Below are positions 35,662-44,995 of a stretch of DNA of 64,000 nt, one piece after another. The number at the start of each line of letters is the position of its first letter. The first letter of the stretch is position 1. The notes beneath the pieces are model-generated. The model ran no database searches. It had not been told where the DNA came from and was given only the letters and a program-made list of their open reading frames with translations. Origin of the DNA: Agromyces sp. G08B096 (GTDB lineage Bacteria > Actinomycetota > Actinomycetes > Actinomycetales > Microbacteriaceae); NCBI RefSeq assembly GCF_040267705.1, contig NZ_CP158374.1:434001-498000 (forward strand). Reading direction: 5' to 3'. The position numbers were made by a program, and so were the translations under genes.

Positions 35662-37755
35662 ATGAGCGAGATCCTGCCGAGCTACGTGACCGGCCGGTGG
35701 TGGACGCCGGATGCCTCGGCCGAGGCATCCGCCACCGAGGTGCGCGATGCATCGACCGGCGAGGTGGTGACCCGGGTGTCGACCGAGGGGCTCGACCTCG
35801 GCGCCGCGCTCGACTACGCCCGCACCGTCGGCCAGGCGAGCCTCGGCGAGCTGACCTTCCACCAGCGCGCCGTGCTGCTGAAGCAGATGGCGCTCGCGCT
35901 CACCGAGCGCAAGGCCGAGCTCTACGAGGTGTCGAGCCGCACGGGCGCGACGAAGCAGGACTCGTGGGTCGACGTCGACGGCGGCATCGGCGTGCTGTTC
36001 ACCTACTCGGGCAAGGGGCGCCGCGAGCTGCCGAACGCGAAGGTGTACGTCGACGGCGCGGTCGAGACCCTCTCGAAGGATGGCTCATTCCTCGGACGGC
36101 ATATCTACACCCGGCTCCCCGGCGTCGCCGTGCAGATCAACGCGTTCAACTTCCCGGTGTGGGGGTCCCTGGAGAAGTTCGCACCCGCGTTCCTCGCGGG
36201 TGTCCCGACGCTCGTGAAGCCCGCAACCCCGACGGGGTACCTCACCGAGGCGTTCGTGCGCATCCTCGTCGAGTCCGGCCTGCTCCCCGAGGGGTCGCTG
36301 CAGCTGGTGTCGGGCAGTGTGCCCGACCTGTTCGACCACCTCCGCCTCGGCGACCTCGTCGCCTTCACCGGGTCCGCCTCGACGGCCGAGCGGCTGCGGC
36401 AGCACGAGGCCGTGCAGACCGGCGGGGTGCGGTTCACCGTCGAGACCGACTCGATCAATGCGAGCGTGCTCGGCACCGACGCCGTCGCCGGCACGCCGGA
36501 GTTCGACGCGTACGTGAAGCAGCTCGTCGTCGAGATGACGAGCAAGGCGGGGCAGAAGTGCACCGCGATCCGTCGTGCGATCGTGCCCGAGGCATCCGTC
36601 GACTCGGTCATCGATGCGGTGCGCGCCCGCATCGCGGAGCGCGTCGTGGTGGGCGACCCGCGCGCCGAGGGTGTCACCATGGGGCCGCTCGCCTCGCTCA
36701 CCCAGCGCGAGGAGGTGCTGCGCCAGGTGGGCCGGCTCGAGGAGGCCGGCGGCGAGCTCGTCGTCGGGTCGACCGAGACGCCGAGCGTGCGGCTCGCCGA
36801 CGGCGTGGACGGCACCGCCTCCGATGGCGCGTTCGTCGAGCCCATGCTGCTGCGGTTCCGGGATGCCTCGAGCCCCGCCCTGCACGAGGTCGAGGCCTTC
36901 GGCCCGGTGGCCTCGGTCGTCGGGTACGCCTCGCTCGACGAGGCCGTACGGCTCGTCGCCCGCGGCGGCGGATCGCTCGTCACGAGTGTCGCGACGCACG
37001 ACCCGGAGGTCGCCGTGGCGCTGGCCTCCGGCATCGCGGCGTACAACGGCCGCCTCCTGCTGCTCGACCGCGACGACGCCCGCACCTCGACGGGCCACGG
37101 CTCGCCGCTGCCGAACCTGGTGCACGGCGGGCCGGGTCGCGCGGGCGGAGGCGAGGAGCTCGGCGGCATCCGCGCAGTGCTGCACCACATGCAGCGCACG
37201 GCAGTGCAGGGCTCGCCCGAGATGCTGACGGCGCTGACCGGCGTGTGGCACACGGGGGCGCCGTCGCAGTCTGGCGGCATCCACCCGTTCCGGAAGTCGC
37301 TCGCGGAGCTTCGCATCGGCGACCAGGTCGTGAGCGCGTCGCGGACCGTCACCCTCGAGGACATCGAGACGTTCGCCGAGTTCACGGGCGACACCTTCTA
37401 CGCCCACATGGACGAGGAGGCGGCGGCCGCGAACCCGTTCTTCCCCGGCCGGGTCGCGCACGGGTACCTGCTCGTGTCGTGGGCGGCGGGCCTGTTCGTG
37501 GATGCCGCTCCCGGGCCCGTGCTCGCCAACTACGGCCTCGAGAACCTGCGCTTCATCACCCCGGTCTCGCCCGGCGACGCCATCCGCGTCGAGCTCACCG
37601 CGAAGCAGATCTCGCCGCGCGAGACCGACGAGTACGGCGAGGTGCGCTGGGATGCGGTGCTGAAGAACCAGCGCGACGAGCTCGTGGCCACCTACGACGT
37701 GCTGACGCTCGTGGCGAAGACGCAGGCGGAGGTGCGGGAGGCGCAACCGGCCTGA
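35662..37755 (+). CDS. paaZ: PaaZ: oxepin-CoA hydrolase / 3-oxo-5,6-dehydrosuberyl-CoA semialdehyde dehydrogenase
   Basis: A 697-residue bifunctional protein. Residues 1-525 form an aldehyde dehydrogenase domain with NAFNFPVWGSLEKFAPA, VAFTGSASTAERL, catalytic Glu261 (FTVETDSIN) and Cys300 (TSKAGQKCTAIRR). Residues about 540-697 form an (R)-specific MaoC-type hydratase (hotdog) domain with GDTFYAHMDEEAAAANPFFPGRVAHGYLLVSWAAG. PaaZ opens the oxepin-CoA ring and oxidises the resulting aldehyde. AGAGGAAA precedes the ATG at 35662, 24 bases after paaH. It closes the paaJ-F-H-Z transcription unit. Confidence 0.95.
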   Translation: MSEILPSYVTGRWWTPDASAEASATEVRDASTGEVVTRVSTEGLDLGAALDYARTVGQASLGELTFHQRAVLLKQMALALTERKAELYEVSSRTGATKQDSWVDVDGGIGVLFTYSGKGRRELPNAKVYVDGAVETLSKDGSFLGRHIYTRLPGVAVQINAFNFPVWGSLEKFAPAFLAGVPTLVKPATPTGYLTEAFVRILVESGLLPEGSLQLVSGSVPDLFDHLRLGDLVAFTGSASTAERLRQHEAVQTGGVRFTVETDSINASVLGTDAVAGTPEFDAYVKQLVVEMTSKAGQKCTAIRRAIVPEASVDSVIDAVRARIAERVVVGDPRAEGVTMGPLASLTQREEVLRQVGRLEEAGGELVVGSTETPSVRLADGVDGTASDGAFVEPMLLRFRDASSPALHEVEAFGPVASVVGYASLDEAVRLVARGGGSLVTSVATHDPEVAVALASGIAAYNGRLLLLDRDDARTSTGHGSPLPNLVHGGPGRAGGGEELGGIRAVLHHMQRTAVQGSPEMLTALTGVWHTGAPSQSGGIHPFRKSLAELRIGDQVVSASRTVTLEDIETFAEFTGDTFYAHMDEEAAAANPFFPGRVAHGYLLVSWAAGLFVDAAPGPVLANYGLENLRFITPVSPGDAIRVELTAKQISPRETDEYGEVRWDAVLKNQRDELVATYDVLTLVAKTQAEVREAQPA

Positions 37756-37793
37756 TCGGCGCCTGCATCGGCGGCGGCTGGCAGACTCGGGAC

Positions 37794-38513
37794 ATGGCGG
37801 AACGGATCGGCACCCCAGGCGGCACCCCCGAGCGGCCCGCCGTGTTCTTCTCGGGGCCCGAGGAGTTCCGAGCGTGGCTCGAGGCCAACCACGACACGGC
37901 GACCGAGCTGTGGATGGGGCTCTACAAGAAGCATGTGCCCGACCGGCCGCTCACCTGGGAGCAGGCCGTGCCCGAAGCGCTCTGCTTCGGCTGGATCGAC
38001 TCGGTGGCCCAGCGCATCGACGACGACGCCGTGCGCCAGCGCTGGACCGCGCGGAAGCCCTCGAGCATCTGGTCGGCGGTGAACATCGCGCACGTCGAGC
38101 GACTGACGGCCGAGGGGCGCATGCATCCGGCCGGGCTGGCCGCGTTCGAGCGCCGGCGGGCCGACCGGTCGGGGGTGTACTCGCACGAAGCCCCGCCGAA
38201 AGAGCTTCCGCCCGAGGCGGCGGCCCGGCTCGCCGCCGACCCGGCTGCGTCGGCGTTCTGGGAGGCGGCGACGCCGACCTACCGTCGCCAGGTGGTGCAC
38301 TGGGTGCTCACCGCGAAGCAGGAGGCCACGCGCGAGCGGCGGCTCGTCCAGCTCATCGACGACAGCGCCGCCGGCCGCCTGGTGTCGTTCCAGCGGTACG
38401 GCGAGGTGCCGAAGTGGGTCGAGCGCGCGGCGGCCGCGGCGGCCGCTGCGCGGGGCGCGCCATCGGATGCCTCGACGGCAGGGTCTGCCGAAGACCCCCG
38501 GCCGGAGGCCTGA
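37794..38513 (+). CDS. YdeI/OmpD-associated family protein
   Basis: A 239-residue soluble protein with the YdeI family pattern: FFSGPEEFRAWLEANHDTATELWMGLYKKH, then LCFGWIDSVAQRIDDDAVRQRWTARKPSSIWSAVNIAHVERLTAEGRM (both read in pieces) and a C-terminal helical region with YRRQVVHWVLTAKQEATRERRLVQLI. The molecular function is not established; some members affect bacteriocin or peptide resistance. It lies 38 bases after paaZ and may be read through from the paa operon, although no paa role is known. Confidence 0.85.
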   Translation: MAERIGTPGGTPERPAVFFSGPEEFRAWLEANHDTATELWMGLYKKHVPDRPLTWEQAVPEALCFGWIDSVAQRIDDDAVRQRWTARKPSSIWSAVNIAHVERLTAEGRMHPAGLAAFERRRADRSGVYSHEAPPKELPPEAAARLAADPAASAFWEAATPTYRRQVVHWVLTAKQEATRERRLVQLIDDSAAGRLVSFQRYGEVPKWVERAAAAAAAARGAPSDASTAGSAEDPRPEA

Positions 38514-38524
38514 CGCGAGGGGCG

Positions 38525-39154
38525 TCAGCCGAGCAGTTCCTCGACGCGATTCGAGGTGGGCATGCGAAGGCCGTCGAGCGCGATCGCGACCACGTCGTCG
38601 GCGAGCCGGTCGGCGTTCTCGCGCCCACCTGGCCGATACCACTCCACGATCGAGTTGATCATGCCGAACGCGAGGCGCGAGACGACGCTCGCGTCGATGT
38701 CGGTGCGGAGCGACCCCTCGGCCTGCGCGTCGGCGACGAGGGCCGTGACCCGCTTGTCGAATGCGCGCCGGCGCTCCAGCGCCCGCCGCTCGACCTCGGT
38801 GTTGCCGCGGACCCGGAGCAGCAGCGTGACGTACGGCAGCTGGTCGACGAGCACGTGCACGGCACCTCGGAGCACGCGGTCGAGCCGGTCGGCGGCGCGG
38901 CCGCCTGAGGCATCCGTCTCGTCGACGACGCCCTCGAGCGCGCTGAGGGCCGCATCGAGGGCGCGGTCGAGGATCTCGTCCTTCGAGGCGAAGTGGTGGT
39001 AGATCGCCGACTTCGACAGCCCGAGCCGTTCGGCGAGCACGCCCATCGACGTCGCGTCGTAGCCGAACTGGTTGAAGGCGGCCACGGCGACGTCGAGGAT
39101 GCCCTGCTGGTCGTAGCCGGGGCGGCCCCGCCGGAGCGTCGCGTTCTCAGACAT
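38525..39154 (-). CDS. paaR: TetR-family repressor, probable PaaR
   Basis: A 209-residue TetR regulator. The N-terminal HTH reads GILDVAVAAFNQFGYDATSMGVLAERLGLSKSAIYHHFASKDEILDRAL (in sections), with recognition helix SKSAIYHHF. The C-terminal ligand domain is all-helical with LDRVLRGAVHVLVDQLPYVTLLLRVRGNTEVERRALE. Its place between the paaZ and paaK blocks and the three PaaR-type operators in this window support a PaaR role: repression relieved by phenylacetyl-CoA. No operator was found in front of paaR itself. The start is the ATG at 39154. Confidence 0.85.
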   Translation of the reverse strand: MSENATLRRGRPGYDQQGILDVAVAAFNQFGYDATSMGVLAERLGLSKSAIYHHFASKDEILDRALDAALSALEGVVDETDASGGRAADRLDRVLRGAVHVLVDQLPYVTLLLRVRGNTEVERRALERRRAFDKRVTALVADAQAEGSLRTDIDASVVSRLAFGMINSIVEWYRPGGRENADRLADDVVAIALDGLRMPTSNRVEELLG

Positions 39155-39217
39155 CGCCCTCAGTCTCCCATCTCGGTCATGCTCCGCGCGGGAGCGCGCG
39201 GCCGACGGACGCCGTGC

Positions 39218-40549
39218 TCAGCGCAGGTCGTACACGCGCTGGTACTTGCCCTCGCTGCGCGGCAGGGCGCCGGGCTCCTCGAGCTGCACCGCGACGGTCG
39301 ATCCGATGTGCACCTTGATCCGCTGCTGCAGCACCACGGCCGCAGCCTCGCAGGTCTCGATCGACAGCTCGGGGTGGCGTTCGATCCGCACCTTCAGCGC
39401 GTCCATCCGGCCCTCCTTGCTGAGCTCGAGGATGAAGTGCGGGGTGAGCTGCTCGATGCCGAGCACGAGCTCCTCGATCTGCGTCGGGAAGAGGTTCACG
39501 CCGCGGAGGATGATCATGTCGTCGTTGCGACCGGTGATCTTCTCCATGCGCCGCATGCCGGGGCGGGCGGTGCCGGGAAGGAGGCGTGTGAGATCGCGCG
39601 TGCGGTAGCGGATGACCGGGAACGCCTCCTTCGTGAGGGAGGTGAACACGAGCTCGCCGAGCTCGCCGTCGGGCAGCACCGCCCCGGTGTCGCCGTCGAT
39701 GATCTCGGGCAGGAAGTGGTCCTCCCAGAGGTGCGGGCCGTCTTTCGTCTCGAGGCACTCGTTGCCGACGCCCGGGCCCATCACCTCGCTGAGGCCGTAG
39801 ATGTCGACCGCGTCGAGTCCCAGGCGCTGCTCGAGCTCGTGGCGCATCTCGTTCGTCCACGGCTCGGCGCCGAGCACGGCGACCTTCAGCGACGTCGAGC
39901 GCGGGTCGATGCCCTGCTCGGCCATGCAGTCGGCGATCGTCAGCAGATAGCTCGGCGTGCAGAGGATGGCGTCGGGGCGGAAGTCCTGGATGAGCTGCAC
40001 CTGCCTGGCCGTCTGGCCGCCCGACATCGGGATGACCGTCGCGCCGAGCCGCTCGATGCCGGCGTGCGCGCCGAGGCCGCCGGTGAACAGGCCGTATCCG
40101 TACGCGTTGTGCACCTTCATCCCGGGCCGGATGCCGCTCGCGCGGAGCGACCGGGCGACCAGCGAGCCCCAGCGCTCGAGGTCGCCCGACGTGTAGCCGA
40201 CGACCGTGGGACGGCCGGTCGTGCCGCTCGAGGCGTGGATGCGGGCGACCCGCTCCATGGGCACGGCGAACATGCCGAACGGGTAGGTCTCGCGGAGGTC
40301 GGCCTTCGTCGTGAACGGCAGCCGGGCGACGTCGGCGAGGGTGCGGATGTCGTCGGGGTGCACGCCGGCCTCGTCGAACTTCCGCGTGTAGAGGGGCACG
40401 TTCGCGTAGGCGTGCCGGACAGTGCGCTGCAGGCGCTCGAGCTGGAGGGCCTCGACCTCGGCGCGGGACATCCGCTCTTCGGGGTCGAGGTCGTCGAGGG
40501 CCGGGGGCACCAGGCCGGACACAGTGGCGGAGAGGGTCGTCGTCGACAC
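39218..40549 (-). CDS. paaK: Phenylacetate-CoA ligase
   Basis: A 443-residue adenylate-forming enzyme that makes phenylacetyl-CoA from phenylacetate, CoA and ATP, the entry step of the pathway. Motifs: ARIHASSGTTGRPTVVGYT (P-loop-like), VLGAEPWTNEMR, DIYGLSEVMGPGVGNEC, and YRTRDLTRLLPG plus KITGRNDDMIILRGVNLFPTQIEE of the C-terminal domain. The GTG at 40549 is chosen since CAGGAG lies six bases upstream; a TTG at 40570 overlapping the paaI stop is an alternative. It is the second gene of a paaI-paaK operon that diverges from paaABCDE. Confidence 0.94.
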   Translation of the reverse strand: MSTTTLSATVSGLVPPALDDLDPEERMSRAEVEALQLERLQRTVRHAYANVPLYTRKFDEAGVHPDDIRTLADVARLPFTTKADLRETYPFGMFAVPMERVARIHASSGTTGRPTVVGYTSGDLERWGSLVARSLRASGIRPGMKVHNAYGYGLFTGGLGAHAGIERLGATVIPMSGGQTARQVQLIQDFRPDAILCTPSYLLTIADCMAEQGIDPRSTSLKVAVLGAEPWTNEMRHELEQRLGLDAVDIYGLSEVMGPGVGNECLETKDGPHLWEDHFLPEIIDGDTGAVLPDGELGELVFTSLTKEAFPVIRYRTRDLTRLLPGTARPGMRRMEKITGRNDDMIILRGVNLFPTQIEELVLGIEQLTPHFILELSKEGRMDALKVRIERHPELSIETCEAAAVVLQQRIKVHIGSTVAVQLEEPGALPRSEGKYQRVYDLR

Positions 40550-40566
40550 GGGGGCTCCTGGGGAGG

Positions 40567-40986
40567 TCAAAGGGTGCGGTTCGTGGAGAGGGAGCGGCCG
40601 CGGAACTCGGCGACGGGATCGCCGTGCTCATCGACGACCGAGACGTCGTAGAGGCCCGTGCGGCCCGACCGGGTTCGGCGGACGGCGGTCGCGGTGAGGG
40701 TCTGCCCCGCGACGGTGGCCTTCAGGAAGGTGATGTCGGCGCCCGCGGCGACGGTGACGCGCTCGTCTTCGTTGCAGGCGATCGCGAAGGCGGTGTCGGC
40801 GAGGGCGAAGACGAACCCGCCGTGGGTGATGTCGAAGCCGTTGGTCATGTCCTCGCGAACGCGCATGGAGACGACGGCGTGACCGGGGTCGTCGCGTTCG
40901 ACGACGAGGCCGAGGGAGGCGGAGGCGCGGTCGCGCTCCATCATCGCCCGGTTGGGGGCGGTGGCGTCGGTCGCGGCATCCGTCAT
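40567..40986 (-). CDS. paaI: Hydroxyphenylacetyl-CoA thioesterase PaaI
   Basis: A 139-residue hotdog-fold thioesterase. The PaaI-type motif [24 protein letters not shown] includes the catalytic Asp in ALAD, followed by [23 protein letters not shown]. PaaI hydrolyses dead-end CoA esters and recovers CoA when the pathway stalls. The start is the ATG at 40986, 55 bases from the operator shared with the paaA promoter. Downstream paaK begins within about 20 bases. Confidence 0.92.
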   Translation of the reverse strand: MTDAATDATAPNRAMMERDRASASLGLVVERDDPGHAVVSMRVREDMTNGFDITHGGFVFALADTAFAIACNEDERVTVAAGADITFLKATVAGQTLTATAVRRTRSGRTGLYDVSVVDEHGDPVAEFRGRSLSTNRTL

Positions 40987-41014
40987 CGGCTACTCCTCGT
41001 CGAGTCCGGCGCCG

Positions 41015-41044
41015 TTGCTGCGGCGCTGAGGATGACTATATACT
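41015..41044 (+). promoter_or_regulatory. Promoter of the paaABCDE operon
   Basis: TTGCTG (41015-41020), an 18-base spacer and TATACT (41039-41044), a near-consensus vegetative promoter. The -10 overlaps the start of the PaaR-type operator, a layout that suits repression. Confidence 0.65.
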
Positions 41045-41064
41045 AACTGAACGATCGGTTAGTA
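41041..41064. promoter_or_regulatory. PaaR-type operator between paaI and paaA
   Basis: Inverted repeat TACTAACTGA / TCGGTTAGTA around ACGA. Over 41042-41063, 17 of 18 fixed positions agree with the recalled corynebacterial PaaR motif. It is the best of the three copies and lies between divergent operons. Confidence 0.8.
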
Positions 41065-41102
41065 ATACGGATGTCCCGAGCCGATCCCGAACCGAGGAGT
41101 CG

Positions 41103-42056
41103 ATGATGACCGAGCCAGATGCCGCCGCCCAGGCGCTGTTCGACGAGCTCATCGCGAAGGACTCCCGCATCGAGCCGCGCGACTGGATGCCGGAGGCCTA
41201 CCGCAAGACCCTCATCCGGCAGATCAGCCAGCACGCGCACTCCGAGATCATCGGCATGCAGCCCGAGTCGAACTGGATCACGCGGGCGCCGAGTCTGAAG
41301 CGCAAGGCGATCCTCATGGCCAAGGTGCAGGACGAGGCCGGCCACGGGCTCTATCTCTACTCGGCCGCGCAGACGCTCGGCATCTCCCGCGAGGAGATGA
41401 TGACCCAGCTCATCGAGGGTCGCGCCCGCTACTCGTCGATCTTCAACTACCCGACCCCGACCTGGGCCGACATGGGCGCCATCGGCTGGCTCGTCGACGG
41501 CGCCGCCATCTGCAACCAGGTGCCGCTGTGCCGCGCCTCCTACGGGCCCTACGGCCGCGCCATGGTGCGCATCTGCAAGGAGGAATCGTTCCACCAGCGA
41601 CAGGGCTTCGAGATCCTGCTCGAGCTCATGCAGGGCACCGAGGCGCAGCGCGAGATGGCGCAGGACGCCGTGAACCGCTGGTACTGGCCGTCGCTGATGA
41701 TGTTCGGGCCCCCCGACGACCAGTCGCCGAACTCCGCGCAGTCGATGGCGTGGAACATCAAGCGGTTCTCCAACGACGAGCTGCGGCAGCGCTTCGTCGG
41801 CATGCTCGTGCCGCAGGCCGAGGTGCTGGGCGTCACCCTGCCCGATCCGAACCTCGTCTGGAACGAGGAGAAGCAGGTCTACGACATGAGCGAGATCGAC
41901 TGGACCGAGTTCGACGAGGTGCTCGCGGGGCGCGGTCCCGCGAACGCCGAGCGGCTTCGGCGTCGGCGCGAGGCCCACGAGGAGGGCGCCTGGGTGCGCG
42001 AGGCCGCGGCCGAGTACGCGCGCAAGCAGGCCGCCATGCAGCGGGCGGTGGCGTGA
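41103..42056 (+). CDS. paaA: Phenylacetyl-CoA 1,2-epoxidase, catalytic subunit A
   Basis: A 317-residue ferritin-like di-iron subunit of the ring-epoxidising multicomponent monooxygenase. Iron-ligand helices are visible: [32 protein letters not shown] and [20 protein letters not shown]. The LNRWYWP-like segment ([17 protein letters not shown]) is diagnostic for PaaA. GAGGAG lies upstream of the double ATG at 41103/41106. The stop overlaps the paaB start. It forms the catalytic core with PaaC. Confidence 0.96.
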   Translation: MMTEPDAAAQALFDELIAKDSRIEPRDWMPEAYRKTLIRQISQHAHSEIIGMQPESNWITRAPSLKRKAILMAKVQDEAGHGLYLYSAAQTLGISREEMMTQLIEGRARYSSIFNYPTPTWADMGAIGWLVDGAAICNQVPLCRASYGPYGRAMVRICKEESFHQRQGFEILLELMQGTEAQREMAQDAVNRWYWPSLMMFGPPDDQSPNSAQSMAWNIKRFSNDELRQRFVGMLVPQAEVLGVTLPDPNLVWNEEKQVYDMSEIDWTEFDEVLAGRGPANAERLRRRREAHEEGAWVREAAAEYARKQAAMQRAVA

Positions 42057-42361
42057 TGTCGACGCCGGGCGAGACGGGCACGGAGGCCTGGCCCCTCTGG
42101 GAGGTCTTCGTGCGGGCCAACCGTGGACTCAGCCACGTGCACGTCGGGTCGCTGCACGCGCCCGACCCCGAGATGGCCGTGCGGAACGCCCGCGACCTGT
42201 ACACGCGCCGCGGTGAGGGCGTGTCGATCTGGGTGGTGCCCGCCGACGCGATCACGACGAGCGACCCCGATGCGAAGGGCGCGTTCTTCGAGAGCCCGGC
42301 CGGGAAGAACTACCGGCACGCGGTCTACTACACGAAGTCCGAGGGGGTGAAGCACCTGTGA
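42056..42361 (+). CDS. paaB: Phenylacetyl-CoA epoxidase subunit B
   Basis: A 101-residue subunit. WPLWEVFVRANRGLSHVHVGSLHAPDPEMAVRNARDLYTRR, then GVSIWVVPADAITTSDP (read in parts), match PaaB closely in sequence and length. PaaB bridges the catalytic A-C subcomplex to the reductase. The ATG at 42056 overlaps the paaA stop and the stop overlaps the paaC GTG. Confidence 0.95.
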   Translation: MSTPGETGTEAWPLWEVFVRANRGLSHVHVGSLHAPDPEMAVRNARDLYTRRGEGVSIWVVPADAITTSDPDAKGAFFESPAGKNYRHAVYYTKSEGVKHL

Positions 42362-43233
42362 GCGCCTCCGACCTCGACCCGCACGGCGACGTCTCGGTCG
42401 ACCGGCTGACCCTCGCCGACGAGCTCGTCGGCTCGGCCGCGGGCGCCGACGGCGCGGACGGCGCCGCCGGACCGGTCGCCTCGGCGGACGTCGCGGAGTA
42501 CGCGCTGCGCCTCGGCGACGACGCGCTGGTGCTCGCCCAGCAGCTCGGCATGTGGATCACCAGGGCGCCTGAGCTCGAGGAGGATGTCGCGCTCGGCAAC
42601 ATCGGGCTCGACCTCATCGGGCACGCCCGGTCTCTGCTGCACTACGCGGGGACCGCGACGGGTCGCAGCGAAGACGACCTGGCGTACTGGCGCGATGAGC
42701 CCGAGTGGCGCAACGCCTGGCTGTTCGAGCAGCCGAACGGCGACTTCGCTCACACGATCGCCCGCCAGCTCGTGGCCTCCGCCTACCTCTTCGAGCTCTA
42801 CCGACGGCTGTCCGACTCGACCGACCCCGTGCTCGCCGCCATCGCGGCGAAATCGGTGAAGGAGGTCGACTACCACCGCGACCACGCCGTGCAGTGGACG
42901 CTCCGGCTCGTCGGCGGCACCGAGGAGTCCAGGCGGCGCATGCTCGTCGCCGTCGCCGACACCTGGCCGTACGTCGACGAGCTCTTCGACGACGACGACC
43001 TCGTCGAGCGGCTCGCCGCCGACGGCGTGGCCGTCCTCCCGTCCTCCCTCCGGGCCGCGTTCGACGAGGCGATCGACGCCGTCTTCGACGAAGCGGCGCT
43101 CGAGCGCCCCGCCGGCCGCACCGCGTTCATCGCCGCCGGCGCCGGACGCCGCGGACGGCACACCGAGCACCTCGGGCCGCTCCTCGCGGAGATGCAGGTG
43201 CTCGCCCGCGCACACCCGGGGGCGTCGTGGTGA
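42358..43233 (+). CDS. paaC: Phenylacetyl-CoA epoxidase structural subunit C
   Basis: A 291-residue ferritin-like partner of PaaA. Helices show YALRLGDDALVLAQQLGMWITRAPELEEDVALGNIGLDLIGHARSLLHYAG and AKSVKEVDYHRDHAVQWTLRLVGGTEESRRRM (in segments). It lacks the full iron ligand set expected of the catalytic subunit, as in other PaaC proteins. The N-terminal 40 residues are longer than usual and Ala/Gly/Asp-rich. GTGA overlaps on both sides. Confidence 0.93.
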   Translation: MSASDLDPHGDVSVDRLTLADELVGSAAGADGADGAAGPVASADVAEYALRLGDDALVLAQQLGMWITRAPELEEDVALGNIGLDLIGHARSLLHYAGTATGRSEDDLAYWRDEPEWRNAWLFEQPNGDFAHTIARQLVASAYLFELYRRLSDSTDPVLAAIAAKSVKEVDYHRDHAVQWTLRLVGGTEESRRRMLVAVADTWPYVDELFDDDDLVERLAADGVAVLPSSLRAAFDEAIDAVFDEAALERPAGRTAFIAAGAGRRGRHTEHLGPLLAEMQVLARAHPGASW

Positions 43234-43730
43234 CCGCGGCCGTCGCCGAGCGCACGGCGTGGGAGGTCGCGGCCGCCGTGACCGACCCCGAGATCCCCGT
43301 GCTCACGATCGAAGACCTCGGCGTGCTTCGCTCGGTCGAGGTGGGTGACGACGGTGGCGTGCGCGTCGCGATCACGCCGACGTACAGCGGATGCCCCGCC
43401 ATGGACGCGATCCGCGACGACGTCATCCTCGCCCTGACCCATGCGGGCTTCTCCGACGTGAAGGTCGATCTCGTGCTCGCCCCGGCGTGGACGACCGACT
43501 GGATGAGCGAGGCCGGCAAGGAGAAGCTGCGCCGCTACGGGATCCAGGCGCCGTCGGGGCAGGCGGCCGCCCGCCCGGCCGGCCCGGTCCGGGTGGCCCT
43601 CGCGGTGAAGTGTCCACGCTGCGACTCGCTGCGCACCCGCGAGCTCGCCCGCTTCGGCTCGACCTCCTGCAAGGCGCTCTACGAGTGCCTCGACTGCCTC
43701 GAGCCGTTCGACTACTTCAAGGTGCTCTGA
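43230..43730 (+). CDS. paaD: PaaD, MIP18-type iron-sulfur assembly factor
   Basis: A 166-residue protein. The DUF59/MIP18 domain has VTDPEIPVLTIEDLGVLRSVEV and PTYSGCPAMDAIRDDVI. The C-terminal zinc ribbon has KCPRCDSLRTRELARFGSTSCKALYECLDCLEPFDYFK with four paired cysteines (seen in parts). PaaD is needed for maturation of the epoxidase system, probably the iron-sulfur cluster of PaaE. The start is the GTG at 43230 in a GTGA overlap; the stop overlaps the paaE ATG. Confidence 0.94.
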   Translation: MTAAVAERTAWEVAAAVTDPEIPVLTIEDLGVLRSVEVGDDGGVRVAITPTYSGCPAMDAIRDDVILALTHAGFSDVKVDLVLAPAWTTDWMSEAGKEKLRRYGIQAPSGQAAARPAGPVRVALAVKCPRCDSLRTRELARFGSTSCKALYECLDCLEPFDYFKVL

Positions 43731-44968
43731 TGGCCGCGCGCAACCTCGGGTCGACGACGACCCGCGCCGCGGACGGCACGGCGACCGGCGGTGCGACGGG
43801 CGCCACGGATGCCTCGGTCGCCGAGGCCTTCCTCGCGTCGACCGTCGGCGGCGAGGCATCCGCCGCTTCAGGATCGCCCGCCCGGCGTCGCGCCCGCTTC
43901 CACCCGCTCGAGGTGGCCGAGGTGCGCCCGCTCACGGCCGACGCGGTCGAGGTGACGTTCGCCGTCCCCGACGAGCTCGCCGACGAGTACGACTACCTGC
44001 CCGGGCAGTACGTCGCGCTTCGCAAGGAGCTCGAGGGGCACGAGCGCCGGCGCAGCTACTCCATCTGCCGCCCGCCGGAACGCGGCCGGATCTCGGTCGC
44101 GATCAAGCGCGACCTCGGCGGCATCTTCTCCAGCTGGGCGAACGAGGAGCTCCGCGCGGGCGACACGCTCGATGTGATGAGCCCGCAGGGCACGTTCACG
44201 TCGACGCTCGACGACCTCGACGGCAAGCACATCGTCGGCATCGCGGCCGGCAGCGGCATCACCCCGCTCATGGCGCTCGCGCACACCGTGCTGTCGCGAT
44301 CGGCGGATGCCTCGTTCGAGCTCGTCTACACGAACCGGTCGACGCTCGACGTGATGTTCCTCGAGGAGCTCGCCGAGCTGAAGGACCGCTACCCGTCGCG
44401 GCTGGCGCTGCACCACGTGCTCTCGCGGGAGCAGCGGACGGCGCCGCTGCTGTCGGGCCGCATCGACCAGGAGAAGCTCGAGACGATGCTCGACGTGCTG
44501 CTCCGGCCCGAGACGGTCGACGAGTGGTTCCTGTGCGGGCCGTTCGAGCTGGTGCAGCTCGCGCGCGACACCCTCGCGGCGCGGGGCGTCGACGCGAAGC
44601 ACGTGCGCTACGAGCTCTTCACGACCGACGCCGACCGGGTCGAGCCGCGGCACGGCCGGCCGGTGGTCGTGCGGCAGGGCGAGCAGACCGTCGCGATCGA
44701 GTTCACGCTCGACGGGCAGTCGGCGACGGTGGAGAGCCCGGTCTCGGCGAACGAGTCGATCCTGAACGCGGCCCTGCGGGTGCGCCCCGACGTGCCCTTC
44801 GCCTGCGCGGGCGGTGTCTGCGGCACCTGTCGGGCCAGGCTCATGGACGGCAGTGTCAGGATGACCGAGAACTACGCCCTCGAGCCCGACGAGCTCGAGG
44901 CGGGATACGTGCTCACCTGCCAGTCCCACCCGACGACCGAGCGGGTCGTCGTCGACTACGACGTTTGA
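43730..44968 (+). CDS. paaE: Phenylacetyl-CoA epoxidase reductase PaaE
   Basis: A 412-residue NADPH:FMN/FAD-iron-sulfur reductase. The FAD domain has YVALRKELEGHERRRSYSIC, the nucleotide domain has IVGIAAGSGITPLMALAHTVL and EWFLCGPFELV. The C-terminal plant-type 2Fe-2S domain has CAGGVCGTCRARLMDG and a late Cys in LTCQSHP. Residues 1-55 form an unusual Ala/Gly/Thr/Ser-rich extension before the first conserved strand (FHPLEVAEVRPL), so a later start cannot be excluded; the ATGA overlap with paaD supports the ATG at 43730. Confidence 0.93.
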   Translation: MAARNLGSTTTRAADGTATGGATGATDASVAEAFLASTVGGEASAASGSPARRRARFHPLEVAEVRPLTADAVEVTFAVPDELADEYDYLPGQYVALRKELEGHERRRSYSICRPPERGRISVAIKRDLGGIFSSWANEELRAGDTLDVMSPQGTFTSTLDDLDGKHIVGIAAGSGITPLMALAHTVLSRSADASFELVYTNRSTLDVMFLEELAELKDRYPSRLALHHVLSREQRTAPLLSGRIDQEKLETMLDVLLRPETVDEWFLCGPFELVQLARDTLAARGVDAKHVRYELFTTDADRVEPRHGRPVVVRQGEQTVAIEFTLDGQSATVESPVSANESILNAALRVRPDVPFACAGGVCGTCRARLMDGSVRMTENYALEPDELEAGYVLTCQSHPTTERVVVDYDV

Positions 44969-44995
44969 GCTGCGGCCGCGTCGGAACGGAGCGAC

